In this document: positions 1 to 7,369 of the stretch, in pieces
Layout: the number at the start of each line of letters is the position of its first letter
Numbering within the stretch: position 1 is the stretch's first letter
Translations under genes and position numbers: made by a program
Source of the DNA: B33-G16 sp046498285
GTDB lineage: Bacteria; Desulfobacterota; DSM-4660; Desulfatiglandales; B25-G16
Assembly: GCA_046498285.1 (NCBI GenBank)
Contig: JAWOBA010000217.1
Span: 1-23,605 of the forward strand
Length of the DNA: 23,605 nucleotides
Direction: 5' to 3'
The notes under the pieces: generated by a model
The model's database searches: none
Seen by the model: only the letters and a program-made list of their open reading frames with translations
Told to the model about the DNA's origin: nothing

Positions 1-2
1 GC

Positions 3-248
3 CATATATTTGATGAGAGAAACGAGGCGGTCAAGATCTTGGTCAAGCAGGTCATTGATGTGGCCCGAAAAAGGGGGAAAAAGATAGGTATTTGTGGGCA
101 GGCACCCAGTGATTTTCCAGAGTTTGCCACCTTCCTGGTAGAATGCGGCATTGACTCAATCAGTCTTATCCCTGATACGGTGGTCAAGACACGGGTTGAG
201 GTGGCAAAGAAGGAGCAAGAGATGAAAGAAAGGACTTCGCTTGTGTAA
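3..248 (+). CDS. ppsA: phosphoenolpyruvate synthase, C-terminal end (partial)
   Basis: Only the last 81 codons are in the window; the gene enters from the left edge in the frame beginning at base 3 and stops with TAA at 246-248. The visible part is the C-terminal PEP-utilising TIM-barrel end of the PEP synthase/pyruvate phosphate dikinase family. It contains the diagnostic GICGQAPSD motif, whose cysteine is the catalytic acid/base in this family, followed by FLVECGIDSISLIPDTV and a closing helix. PEP synthase converts pyruvate, ATP and water to PEP, AMP and phosphate in the cytoplasm. PEP synthase is preferred over the dikinase because of the short tail after the SISL-PD motif, but the N-terminal domains are not visible. 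With the PycB/OadA start at the other end, it brackets the window with pyruvate/C4 metabolism. Confidence 0.9.
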   Translation, partial: HIFDERNEAVKILVKQVIDVARKRGKKIGICGQAPSDFPEFATFLVECGIDSISLIPDTVVKTRVEVAKKEQEMKERTSLV

Positions 249-437
249 GGTAAAGTTCATATTGACCTCATAGTAAAGGCTTTAGATCTGGATTCTTTAT
301 TTCATCGTGTTAAAAAGGTGCGTCGGCATATGTTGAAGGCACTGAAGAGATTGCATTTGATCAAAATGGAAGCCATAGAGGTGAAAAAGGTACAGCATCC
401 AAAAGCATCTGGAACTATCCTGCCAATCAGTTTTTAA
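249..437 (+). pseudogene. decayed fragment of a thiamine-binding-family (MTH1187-type) gene
   Basis: The 63 open codons between the PEP synthase stop and TAA at 435-437 lack a credible start codon. In the frame of base 285 they read KALDLDSLFHRVKKV, then HMLKALKRL. The intact small protein at 23087-23374 reads VEVPDLDSLFLLVKKV, then HLDEGAKRI, at the corresponding place, with one codon missing in the fragment. The DNA shares 19 identical bases (285-303 and 23228-23246). The N-terminal half of the family is absent and the C-terminus has drifted. I read it as a degenerate partial copy, not a working gene. Chance similarity is possible because the strong match is short, but frame, order and spacing all agree. 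Confidence 0.5.
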
Positions 438-537
438 AGAATACCAATACATCGGACGTATTTATAATAATGATATGACGGTTTTATCCTTAGCCTGGAA
501 GCGCTGTTTAAGGTTGATATTTGGGGCAGAAAATACT

Positions 538-1221
538 ATGATCAAAAAAAGGTTTTTTCATGAGTGGCCAGAGAAATATGACCAGTGGTTCACAACCCCT
601 ATTGGGAAGCTGATAAAAGAATATGAGACTCAGGTTATCATAGAGTTATTGAGGCCCAGAAATAAAGAAAGTATTTTGGATGCGGGTTGCGGTACAGGGA
701 TTTTCACTCTCGATATTCTTACCTTGGGGGCGCGTGTTTTTGGCCTTGATATATCCCTTCCCATGCTCATGCGAGCAGGACAGAAGGCCAAGGGATATCC
801 TTTTTATGGGGTTATAGGCAATATAATGAACCTACCATTTGCTGACTGTGCCTTTGACAAGGTGATTTCTGTGACCGCACTTGAGTTCATCAAGGATGCA
901 AAAGGAGCTATCAATGAATTATTTCGTGTGACCAAGCAAGGAGGGTGCCTTGTGGTGGCCACGCTAAACAGCCTTAGCCCTTGGGCAGCGCGCAGAAAGT
1001 CTCGGGCCGAAAAGGGACAAAGTCCTATATTTGAAAAGGCCATCTTCAGGTCACCAGATGAGATAATGAGTAGTATACCTATTGAGGGTATAACCACAAC
1101 AGCAATACATTTCCAAAAAAACGATAGTCCAAGAGAGGCAAAAAAGATTGAGTTGCAAGGAAAATTAGAGGGTTTAAATACAGGAGCTTTCTTAGCTTCT
1201 CGCTGGGAAAAGCCGAATTAG
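538..1221 (+). CDS. class I SAM-dependent methyltransferase (methyltransferase type 11)
   Basis: This is a 227-residue cytoplasmic protein with a Rossmann-type SAM fold. Motif I is ILDAGCGTG (residues 46-54), and motif II ends in GLDIS with the acidic residue D71 expected to bind the SAM ribose. Next come a post-II stretch NLPFADCAFDKVISVTALEF and motif III around FRVTKQGGCLVVATLN. ATG 538 was preferred over the in-frame ATG at 475 because recognisable family sequence (FHEWPEKYDQWF..PIGKL) begins right after it, and the extra 21 residues look unlike the family. Neither start has a strong ribosome binding site. The substrate cannot be read from the sequence. It is convergent with the lipoate ligase gene, and the two stop codons overlap by 4 bases with no terminator visible between them. 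Confidence 0.75.
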   Translation: MIKKRFFHEWPEKYDQWFTTPIGKLIKEYETQVIIELLRPRNKESILDAGCGTGIFTLDILTLGARVFGLDISLPMLMRAGQKAKGYPFYGVIGNIMNLPFADCAFDKVISVTALEFIKDAKGAINELFRVTKQGGCLVVATLNSLSPWAARRKSRAEKGQSPIFEKAIFRSPDEIMSSIPIEGITTTAIHFQKNDSPREAKKIELQGKLEGLNTGAFLASRWEKPN

Positions 1222-2270
1222 TTTTGTGCTCCAACAATTGCCTTAGTAATGTCTTCAGGATCTACACCGGGAGCATCTACCCTTTGTTTTTCATAAAATT
1301 CATCTATTTTTGATATTATAGTTTTTTCCTTAAAATCTGTCATCTTCAGGCATCTTTCCAGGTTCATCAGGTCTTCTTTTGGATAGAACTGAAAGTCACC
1401 AGAGATAGCCAATTCTTTTAGAACATTTTCATGCACCTCATCCACGGTTCTAATAATACCTCCTCTGGCCTTGTAGATTCCGTAGAGGATTTCTAGTCCT
1501 TGTTTAATCTTTACCCCTTTTGGAATCCTCGGGGTTTTCTTAAACAGAAAACGATCAGAGCTCATCCCCCTCTCCAGCTCCATTATTTTATGGATGGTTG
1601 TGTTATCGAGGCTGGCTTTTTCTAGTTTACCTAACCGTTTTTCAAACCGTTCCACCAAGATTTGAATGATATCTTGCCGGGGGGGAAGTTGGCCTAATTC
1701 CTGCTTCATGGTGGTAAGGTTCTCCTCCATGGTCTTAAAAACCTTATCTCGAAATTTCTCGTCAGGCACCTTAATCACCTTGCTCATGGTGTCACAGTTA
1801 AAGTCCATGAGTATTCCGCCTACAAACACCATGCAATCGCCAATATCACCACCACCTTCTCCGGCGATCTTTTTCCCAGTTCCGGTTATGATATCATTCT
1901 CCGGCCTGAATGACGCATCTATGCCGAATTCCTGATAGGTTTCACAGGCAGGCTGTGAAAGTTCAGAGAAGATACGCTTCATTCCCTTGGGAAGGTTAGG
2001 GTTACCCCTTTTCCATATAACCTGATAGAATATTTGGTTTTCATCAAGGTAGGTTGTGCCACCACCCACCTCCCGGCGCATGACCGGTATATGTGCCCTG
2101 CTACAGAAATCCAGATCAATCTCCTTATCGGTATCTTGGAAGTAGCCGACGCTAGCCAGCGGGGATTTCGGTGAGACAATAACCAGCGCTTCCACACCCA
2201 TCCGGGCAAGGGAATGAAATACGAGCATTGATTGCTGTCCCGGTAGTTTGCCGAGGTCAAAGACATACAT
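1218..2270 (-). CDS. lplA: lipoate-protein ligase A family with C-terminal LplB-like domain
   Basis: A 350-residue cytoplasmic enzyme of the biotin/lipoate ligase fold. It should adenylate lipoate and transfer it to a lysine of a carrier protein. Visible signatures are RREVGGGTTYLDENQIFY (residues 65-82), the lipoate-binding RRxxGGGxxY loop, and TGKKIAG (131-137) with the catalytic lysine. The C-terminal part, around residues 255-350, contains VKARGG-like and ISGDFQFYP motifs typical of the accessory LplB domain, so A and B parts are fused in one chain. The ATG has AAGGAG about 9 bases upstream. It is the last gene of the minus-strand operon, 26 bases after the cytochrome b gene and three genes downstream of a GcvH-like lipoyl protein, which is the obvious client. 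Lipoyl-octanoyl transferase activity (LipM/LipL) is an alternative. Confidence 0.85.
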   Translation of the reverse strand: MYVFDLGKLPGQQSMLVFHSLARMGVEALVIVSPKSPLASVGYFQDTDKEIDLDFCSRAHIPVMRREVGGGTTYLDENQIFYQVIWKRGNPNLPKGMKRIFSELSQPACETYQEFGIDASFRPENDIITGTGKKIAGEGGGDIGDCMVFVGGILMDFNCDTMSKVIKVPDEKFRDKVFKTMEENLTTMKQELGQLPPRQDIIQILVERFEKRLGKLEKASLDNTTIHKIMELERGMSSDRFLFKKTPRIPKGVKIKQGLEILYGIYKARGGIIRTVDEVHENVLKELAISGDFQFYPKEDLMNLERCLKMTDFKEKTIISKIDEFYEKQRVDAPGVDPEDITKAIVGAQN

Positions 2271-2296
2271 GCTATGGTCTCCTTTTCGTTTTTGAA

Positions 2297-3139
2297 TTAT
2301 TCTTTTACTTTATTGGCAATTACGGTCACCGATGAAGTAAATATATGCAGGAGTTTACTATGAGGCAGATAGATAAACCAGAGAAGTCCTGGGATAATAT
2401 GGATATACCAGAAAAGCTCAGGTCTTGAGTGTATGGTTTTTATGAATGCATTGTTAGCCAAAAGGCTACTCTGAACAGCCATCCAATAATTAACCCAGTT
2501 GTCGGAGAATCCGCCCATATAATAATGAGCTGAAACAATGTCCGGGGCCGCTATGAGCAGACCCTGGGTGACAAAACCAGACAGCACTAAAAAGAATATA
2601 AAGAAGATGGAGATGATATCTTCTTCTTCGGTCAAAAGCTGGTTGGGTCTTAGAAAAAAGCGTCGAACAATGGCCAGGATGCACCCAACCAAGGTGATAA
2701 GGCCAAAAGCTGAGAGAAGAAACTCTAAGAAGTGACAGAACGTACCGGTTTCAAAAAGATAGGCAAATGAAAAAAAGGTGATTTCTCGGTCCATGCCTGC
2801 TAGACAGAATTCGCTTAATAACTTAATGATATGAACTGCTATGATAATAATGATGCCCCAAACAATGAGCGTATGGGCAAGCCATCGGTAGAAGGATTGG
2901 TCAAGCAGCTTTTTATGGAAGAGAACGTCTATAGCAAGTACCTTGGTATACCAAAGAGGGTGTTTCCAGAAGTTTTTCCATGTCCTGCCCCATAGCACCC
3001 GAAATTTTTTCCAGGTCCCTGCACCTTCTGCACCTGCAATGCTGCCCTGAAGATAGATACTCATGCGAAAGTACAGCCCCCATAAGAAGATAAGGACGGT
3101 CAGAATAATAAAAGAATAGGTTATAATAGTTTTTTCCAT
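2297..3139 (-). CDS. NarI/HdrE-like membrane cytochrome b subunit
   Basis: A 280-residue integral membrane protein with about five hydrophobic segments, near residues 5-25, 86-108, 138-160, 174-198 and 242-262. It resembles the gamma subunit of respiratory nitrate reductase and the HdrE/DsrM/TmcC cytochromes that partner HdrD-like Fe-S proteins. Candidate heme-ligand histidines lie in or beside helices: H89 and H103 in the second segment, H136 before the third, H247 and H260 around the fifth. Family members exchange electrons between a menaquinone pool and a cytoplasmic CCG-domain subunit. Here that subunit is most likely the product of the gene just upstream (46-base gap), giving an HdrDE/DsrMK-like pair that would connect hydroxyacid oxidation to the membrane. 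Heme ligation is inferred by position only. Confidence 0.8.
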   Translation of the reverse strand: MEKTIITYSFIILTVLIFLWGLYFRMSIYLQGSIAGAEGAGTWKKFRVLWGRTWKNFWKHPLWYTKVLAIDVLFHKKLLDQSFYRWLAHTLIVWGIIIIIAVHIIKLLSEFCLAGMDREITFFSFAYLFETGTFCHFLEFLLSAFGLITLVGCILAIVRRFFLRPNQLLTEEEDIISIFFIFFLVLSGFVTQGLLIAAPDIVSAHYYMGGFSDNWVNYWMAVQSSLLANNAFIKTIHSRPELFWYIHIIPGLLWFIYLPHSKLLHIFTSSVTVIANKVKE

Positions 3140-3185
3140 CAGGGATCTTACCTTATTGAGTCACATCCATGCTCTTCTGAAGAGC

Positions 3186-4376
3186 CTATTCCATGGCCAT
3201 CAAGACAATCTCCGTTAAATCCATAACCTTCAGCTTTATCCCCTGCTTCCGTGCTCTGGTACTGATCGTTCTGACACATTGCTGGCAGGAGGTAATTACG
3301 ATATCAGCCCCAGTGTTCTGTATTTCCTCTATCTTTTTCTGGGCAATCCGCGCCGAAAGCTCTGGGTCTACCATCTCCACGTTCCCGCCGCCGCCACAGC
3401 AAATGGCGTTTTCCCTGTTATGTTCAAGCTCAACGAGTGTCACACCGGGGATCATCTTCAACACCTCCCGCGGCGGCTCGTACACACCGCTGTTCCGGCC
3501 TAGATCGCAGGGATCGTGATACGTGACAGTGACATGTACCTCTTTTAAGGGGAGTTTGTTTTCCTTGATGAGCCGTTCCAACAACTGGCTGGAGTGGAGA
3601 AGTTCCACATCAGTATCATAAAACTCATTCCAGGTCCGATAACAGGAAGGGCAGGAAAATACCACGCTCTTTGCCCCTACCTCCGTTACCTTGTCTATAT
3701 TATGCACCTTAAGCTCTTCGAGCTCTTTGGACATCCCTGCACCGATAAGGGGAAAGCCGCAGCACCATTCTTCTCCTGCTAAGATAGTAAAGTCCACGCC
3801 GCCTTTATCCAAAATCTGTACGAAGCTCTGAGGTATCTTTTGCACCATAGGAAAGAAAGATGACACACAGCCAACAAAATAAACTACCTCAGCCGTATCT
3901 TTTTGGTATCTGTGTTCCGGAATCTCTTCAAGGTCTTCTACCCATTCCGCCCTGTCCTCATTGTCATCAGCGGAGATATTGTGATCTGAGAGGAGATTCG
4001 TTTTTAAATTGTCCAGGGCCTTTGGATACTGCCCCATATCAACCATAGTCTCCCGCATGGCCACCGACAGGTCCTTGAGGTTTATTGATACAGGGCAGGC
4101 TACATTACATGCTGCACACAGAGTACATCGGAATGCCTTCTCAGAGAAGGTTTGTATGGCCTCTTCACTGGGCTCCCTCCTGCCAAAGATCCGGGACCAA
4201 AGTCCATACTGGTTTCTTATAAACCTCTTCAGGTTCTGAAGTTTACCCCGAGGATTAAGCTCCTCTTCTTTCTGGTCTGTATAAACGGGGCAGACGTTCA
4301 GGCATTCCCCGCATCGAGTGCAGGCATCAACCTCAAGTAAACGTCTGGAGGAAAGTTTAGAGATGTCTAAGGGCAT
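3186..4376 (-). CDS. HdrD/GlcF-like (Fe-S)-binding oxidoreductase subunit
   Basis: A 396-residue cytoplasmic protein with two N-terminal [4Fe-4S] motifs (C19, C22, C25, C29 and C84, C87, C90, C94) and two complete CCG domains (C170, C205-C206, C242, C245; and C290, C326-C327, C364, C367). This is the architecture of HdrD, DsrK, GlcF and LutA, which relay electrons between a flavoprotein and a membrane cytochrome or disulfide. Its last 260 residues align without a gap to the GlcF-like protein at 21847-22989, with about three quarters identical by hand count, while the N-terminal 136 residues are very different. Its ATG overlaps the TAA of the upstream lipoyl-protein gene in a TAATG arrangement, implying translational coupling. 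The cytochrome b gene follows. Confidence 0.87.
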   Translation of the reverse strand: MPLDISKLSSRRLLEVDACTRCGECLNVCPVYTDQKEEELNPRGKLQNLKRFIRNQYGLWSRIFGRREPSEEAIQTFSEKAFRCTLCAACNVACPVSINLKDLSVAMRETMVDMGQYPKALDNLKTNLLSDHNISADDNEDRAEWVEDLEEIPEHRYQKDTAEVVYFVGCVSSFFPMVQKIPQSFVQILDKGGVDFTILAGEEWCCGFPLIGAGMSKELEELKVHNIDKVTEVGAKSVVFSCPSCYRTWNEFYDTDVELLHSSQLLERLIKENKLPLKEVHVTVTYHDPCDLGRNSGVYEPPREVLKMIPGVTLVELEHNRENAICCGGGGNVEMVDPELSARIAQKKIEEIQNTGADIVITSCQQCVRTISTRARKQGIKLKVMDLTEIVLMAME

Positions 4377-4807
4377 TAAGAAGCGACTCCATGTTCAGCA
4401 ATCTCTGCCTTCAACCACTCTTCGATCTCATCCCGATCGGTCATCAAGTTGTTCAGTTCGTCCAGATTATCGGGTTTGATTTTGAACATCCAGCCCTTGC
4501 CAAAGGGATCGTCATTTATGAGTTTGGCATTCTCTTCCAATTCCTCGTTTACCTCCGCTACCTCGCCGCTAACAACAGCGTAGACCTTTCCCAGCCATTT
4601 TCCTGATTCAAGCTTGGAGAAGCTCTTACCCTGGGTGACTTTTTTGCCTATACGAGGCAGAGATATATATACGATTTCCCCAGACATTAGTTGGGCGTAA
4701 TCATTCATACCCATGACCACGAGATCGTCCTCGAGCCTTCCCCAGAAGTGGTTCTTCTCATAGTAAAGCCCATCCGGAAAGTTGAATCCTTCAATCTCCA
4801 TTTTCAA
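4376..4807 (-). CDS. GcvH-like lipoyl carrier protein
   Basis: A 143-residue protein of the glycine cleavage H-protein fold. It has the FPDGLYYEKNHFW start, the MGMNDYAQ..GEIVYISLP strand region, the lipoyl hairpin with ESGK (K70 is the expected lipoylated lysine), then VYAVVSGEV, and the C-terminal DDPFGKGWMFKIKP motif. In ordinary GcvH the lysine motif is ESVKA followed by S-D-[IL]-Y; here it is ESGKWLGKVY, and the chain is somewhat longer than the usual 125-130 residues. GGAGG lies 7 bases before the ATG. No gcvT, gcvP or lpd is nearby. The gene sits between two HdrD-like genes, with a lipoate ligase downstream in the same operon. A role as a lipoyl electron or acyl carrier for this oxidoreductase is more likely than glycine cleavage, though function is inferred from context. 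Confidence 0.85.
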   Translation of the reverse strand: MKMEIEGFNFPDGLYYEKNHFWGRLEDDLVVMGMNDYAQLMSGEIVYISLPRIGKKVTQGKSFSKLESGKWLGKVYAVVSGEVAEVNEELEENAKLINDDPFGKGWMFKIKPDNLDELNNLMTDRDEIEEWLKAEIAEHGVAS

Positions 4808-4837
4808 ACCTCCATTTTTACCTATAATATAGTATAG

Positions 4838-5950
4838 TTATACAGCCACGTTTTCACGTGCATGCTTCTCTTGGTAAAGGATGCTAATGAATTCGGTAAT
4901 ATTGTAGATTTCTAAATCCCACCTTCTAAGCTTGGCATTTCTGAAGTTATGAAGACAGGAGGGACATTCAGTAAGCAGAATATCCGCCCCGGTCTCCTCG
5001 ATGATTTTTCTCAGTCGAGCTCTTGCGATGGTTATTGACTCTTTCGGCATTGAACCACGAAGTCCTCCTCCTGCCCCACAGCACATGGCATTTTCTCTAG
5101 TTCGCTCTGGTTCCACAAGGTTGGGAGCAATCTTGCGAATAATCTTCCTCGGCTCCTCGTATATCCCTTCATGGCGGCCGAGATCACAGGGATCATGGTA
5201 GGTAACCCTTTTATCGGTCGTGACCGTAAAGTCATATTCTGCCAGAAACTGGGTAATGTGTTTCAACTCGAGGTTTAAGCCTTTATAAAAAGGGTGGTTT
5301 TTAAAAGTCCGATAACAGTAAGGGCAAGTGGTAATAAGGGTCTTTGCCCCAGTTCTGTGAAACTCATTAATATTGTGTTGGGCTAGTCTCTCGCGGGCCT
5401 GGTAGCCGACATCCTCTAGGACCCCACTGCAGCAGACCTCATCAATCATGGTAAAGTCGACACCGAGGATATCCAGAAGTTTTATGCTTTCTTCTACACT
5501 TTCCTGCTCTCGGTAAGTTCCTACGCAGCCCACAAAAAGAACGTAAGGGGCCTTTTGATTTTTATGTCCCCAATCAGGCTTTTCCTCCTCGCCGTAAAGA
5601 TTCCCCGCATTTTCAATAACATCGGACATGGCTTTAAACACATTGTCATACCCCAGGCTTACCATATCCTTCCGGGCCGCCCTGATCACCTCCGGAGGGT
5701 CAACACCTGAGGGACAATTTACGGTACAATTCATACAGGTAGTGCAATTAAGCAATGATTTTTCAATACCCTGCGAGGGTTCGACCTTGCCATCGATAAG
5801 CTCTTTTATGAGGACCATTTTGCCCCCGGCATTTGTCGCCCAGTTCTTTGTTATCTCGAATATAGGGCAAACCATACGGCAAAAACCACAGCGGGAACAC
5901 TGTGCAACCATGTGTTGATATTTTTTACTCAATTTAAATGGTTCAGACAT
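4838..5950 (-). CDS. HdrD/GlcF-like (Fe-S)-binding oxidoreductase subunit
   Basis: A 370-residue cytoplasmic protein with two ferredoxin-type [4Fe-4S] motifs (C18, C21, C24, C28; C69, C72, C75, C79) and two CCG domains (C142, C173-C174, C209, C212; C255, C290-C291, C329, C332). The first CCG domain reads CCSG instead of the usual CCG followed by a hydrophobic residue, but all five cysteines remain. Proteins of this layout accept electrons from FAD-linked hydroxyacid dehydrogenases (GlcF, LutA) or reduce disulfides (HdrD). It is only 11 bases downstream of the FAD oxidase gene, so the two are probably subunits of one dehydrogenase. It is clearly less similar to the other two HdrD-like proteins of the window than those are to each other. 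AAAGGA precedes the ATG. Confidence 0.87.
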   Translation of the reverse strand: MSEPFKLSKKYQHMVAQCSRCGFCRMVCPIFEITKNWATNAGGKMVLIKELIDGKVEPSQGIEKSLLNCTTCMNCTVNCPSGVDPPEVIRAARKDMVSLGYDNVFKAMSDVIENAGNLYGEEEKPDWGHKNQKAPYVLFVGCVGTYREQESVEESIKLLDILGVDFTMIDEVCCSGVLEDVGYQARERLAQHNINEFHRTGAKTLITTCPYCYRTFKNHPFYKGLNLELKHITQFLAEYDFTVTTDKRVTYHDPCDLGRHEGIYEEPRKIIRKIAPNLVEPERTRENAMCCGAGGGLRGSMPKESITIARARLRKIIEETGADILLTECPSCLHNFRNAKLRRWDLEIYNITEFISILYQEKHARENVAV

Positions 5951-5961
5951 AAGCTATTCCT

Positions 5962-7335
5962 TTAAAAACGCAAGGCCATCTTTCCGGGGTTCATAATATT
6001 ATTTGGATCAAGCGCCTTTTTGATCTTTTTCATAACCTCTAGTTCCACCGGATCATGTTCAAGGCCCATATAATCTGCCTTTGAGAGGCCTATTCCATGC
6101 TCACCGGTAAGAGTACCGTTAAGGGATACGGCAAGGTGGAAGAGGTCTGATTCCACTAACTCCATTTTCTTCACCTGATCAGGATCGTAGGTATCATAGA
6201 GTATCTGAGGGTGAAGATTACCATCACCTGCATGGCCATAGGTTCCAATCACGAGGCCGCGTTTTTTGGAAATCTCTTGTATTCCCAGTAAGAGATCAGT
6301 GAATTTTGAGATAGGGACAGTAACATCATCTAAGACACCACTGCTTATCCTTGAAAGAGTAGCATAAGCACCTTTCCTTGCATTCCATAATTCCATACGT
6401 TCTTTTTCTTCTTTTGCCGTGTGAATTGTCAGGGGATTATTTCTCTTGAATATCTTTAGGATGGCCTTCATCTGCTCCTCTACCTCTTCCATCGTGTAAC
6501 CATCTGTCTCTGTCAGGATCATGGCCTCACATTCGGGAAATTCCATGGAGGTGTTTTCCGTGATGGATCGAAGGGTTACTTTGTCGATTAGCTCCATGAC
6601 ACTGGGTATGATGTTGCTAGTAGTCATGGTTTCAGAGATAGCATGCCCTATATCTTCCAGACTGCCGAAGGTCGCCATGGCTGTCATCGCATGAAGGGGA
6701 ATAGGATTTATTTTGAGGGTAACTTCTGTTATAATCCCAAGGGTGCCTTCAGACCCGGTAAAGAGTTTTGGAAGGTCATATCCGGACACACACTTCATTG
6801 TGTATGCACCCGTATGCATTATTTCACCTGTTGGAATAACTACTTGTAGTCCGAGGACATAATCACGAGTTGTGCCGTACTTAGCACCTTTTATCCCCCC
6901 GGCATTGGTGGCCACATTTCCCCCCAGCGTGGAAACGGAACTGCTGGCCGGATCAGGAGGAAATATAAATTTATACTTGGCAAGTTCTTTGTTCAGATCA
7001 TCACATATCACTCCCGGCTGAACCGTGGCATATCTGTTTTCAGTCTTGATATCGAGGATCTTATCCATTTTTGAGATATCAATAATGATACCCCCGTTGA
7101 TGGCGATAACACCGCCGCTGAGGCTTGTTCCAGCGCCCCGGGGGATAATCGGTATCCGTTTTTGGTTTGCAATGGTAACGATCTGAGATATCTGCTCGGC
7201 TGTTTCAGGCCAGATCAAGGCGTCGGGCCGATAAACATTTATGGAGGCATCATATGAATAGGGGATAAGGTCCTCGATTCTATCAGAGAAACTGTCTTCC
7301 CCAACAATATCAATTATTTCCTGTATATGTTCCAT
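5962..7335 (-). CDS. FAD-linked 2-hydroxyacid oxidase (GlcD/D-lactate dehydrogenase type)
   Basis: A 457-residue flavoprotein of the vanillyl-alcohol-oxidase superfamily. FAD-binding parts are PRGAGTSLSGG (65-75), DPASSSVSTLGGN (128-140) and GSEGTLG (194-200). The C-terminal catalytic cap has HAGDGNLHP (368-376) and GEHGIG (411-416). Relatives oxidise glycolate, D-lactate or D-2-hydroxyglutarate to the 2-oxo acid and pass electrons to an HdrD/GlcF-like subunit, here the next gene. The start at 7335 was chosen because GAAGGAT lies about 9 bases upstream and family sequence begins there; an in-frame start at 7386 would add 17 odd residues and overlap the larA-like gene. The substrate cannot be decided from sequence. 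The upstream racemase points to a chiral hydroxy acid such as lactate. Confidence 0.88.
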   Translation of the reverse strand: MEHIQEIIDIVGEDSFSDRIEDLIPYSYDASINVYRPDALIWPETAEQISQIVTIANQKRIPIIPRGAGTSLSGGVIAINGGIIIDISKMDKILDIKTENRYATVQPGVICDDLNKELAKYKFIFPPDPASSSVSTLGGNVATNAGGIKGAKYGTTRDYVLGLQVVIPTGEIMHTGAYTMKCVSGYDLPKLFTGSEGTLGIITEVTLKINPIPLHAMTAMATFGSLEDIGHAISETMTTSNIIPSVMELIDKVTLRSITENTSMEFPECEAMILTETDGYTMEEVEEQMKAILKIFKRNNPLTIHTAKEEKERMELWNARKGAYATLSRISSGVLDDVTVPISKFTDLLLGIQEISKKRGLVIGTYGHAGDGNLHPQILYDTYDPDQVKKMELVESDLFHLAVSLNGTLTGEHGIGLSKADYMGLEHDPVELEVMKKIKKALDPNNIMNPGKMALRF

Positions 7336-7369
7336 GTAATTACATCCTTCTTCTAGGTCCTGAAATAGG

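Noticed and set aside
475..537. Upstream in-frame ATG extending the methyltransferase by 21 residues
   Set aside because: No ribosome site, and the added residues do not look like the family; recognisable sequence starts just after ATG 538.
3193..3519. Antisense ORF that resembles another antisense ORF at 22656-23030 (minus)
   Set aside because: The resemblance follows from the two sense genes being close CCG-domain paralogues; both are opposite-strand shadows with no coding evidence of their own.
4376..4807. Glycine cleavage system as the function of the GcvH-like gene
   Set aside because: No T, P or L protein gene is nearby and the lipoyl-lysine motif is altered; the context is an Hdr-like oxidoreductase.
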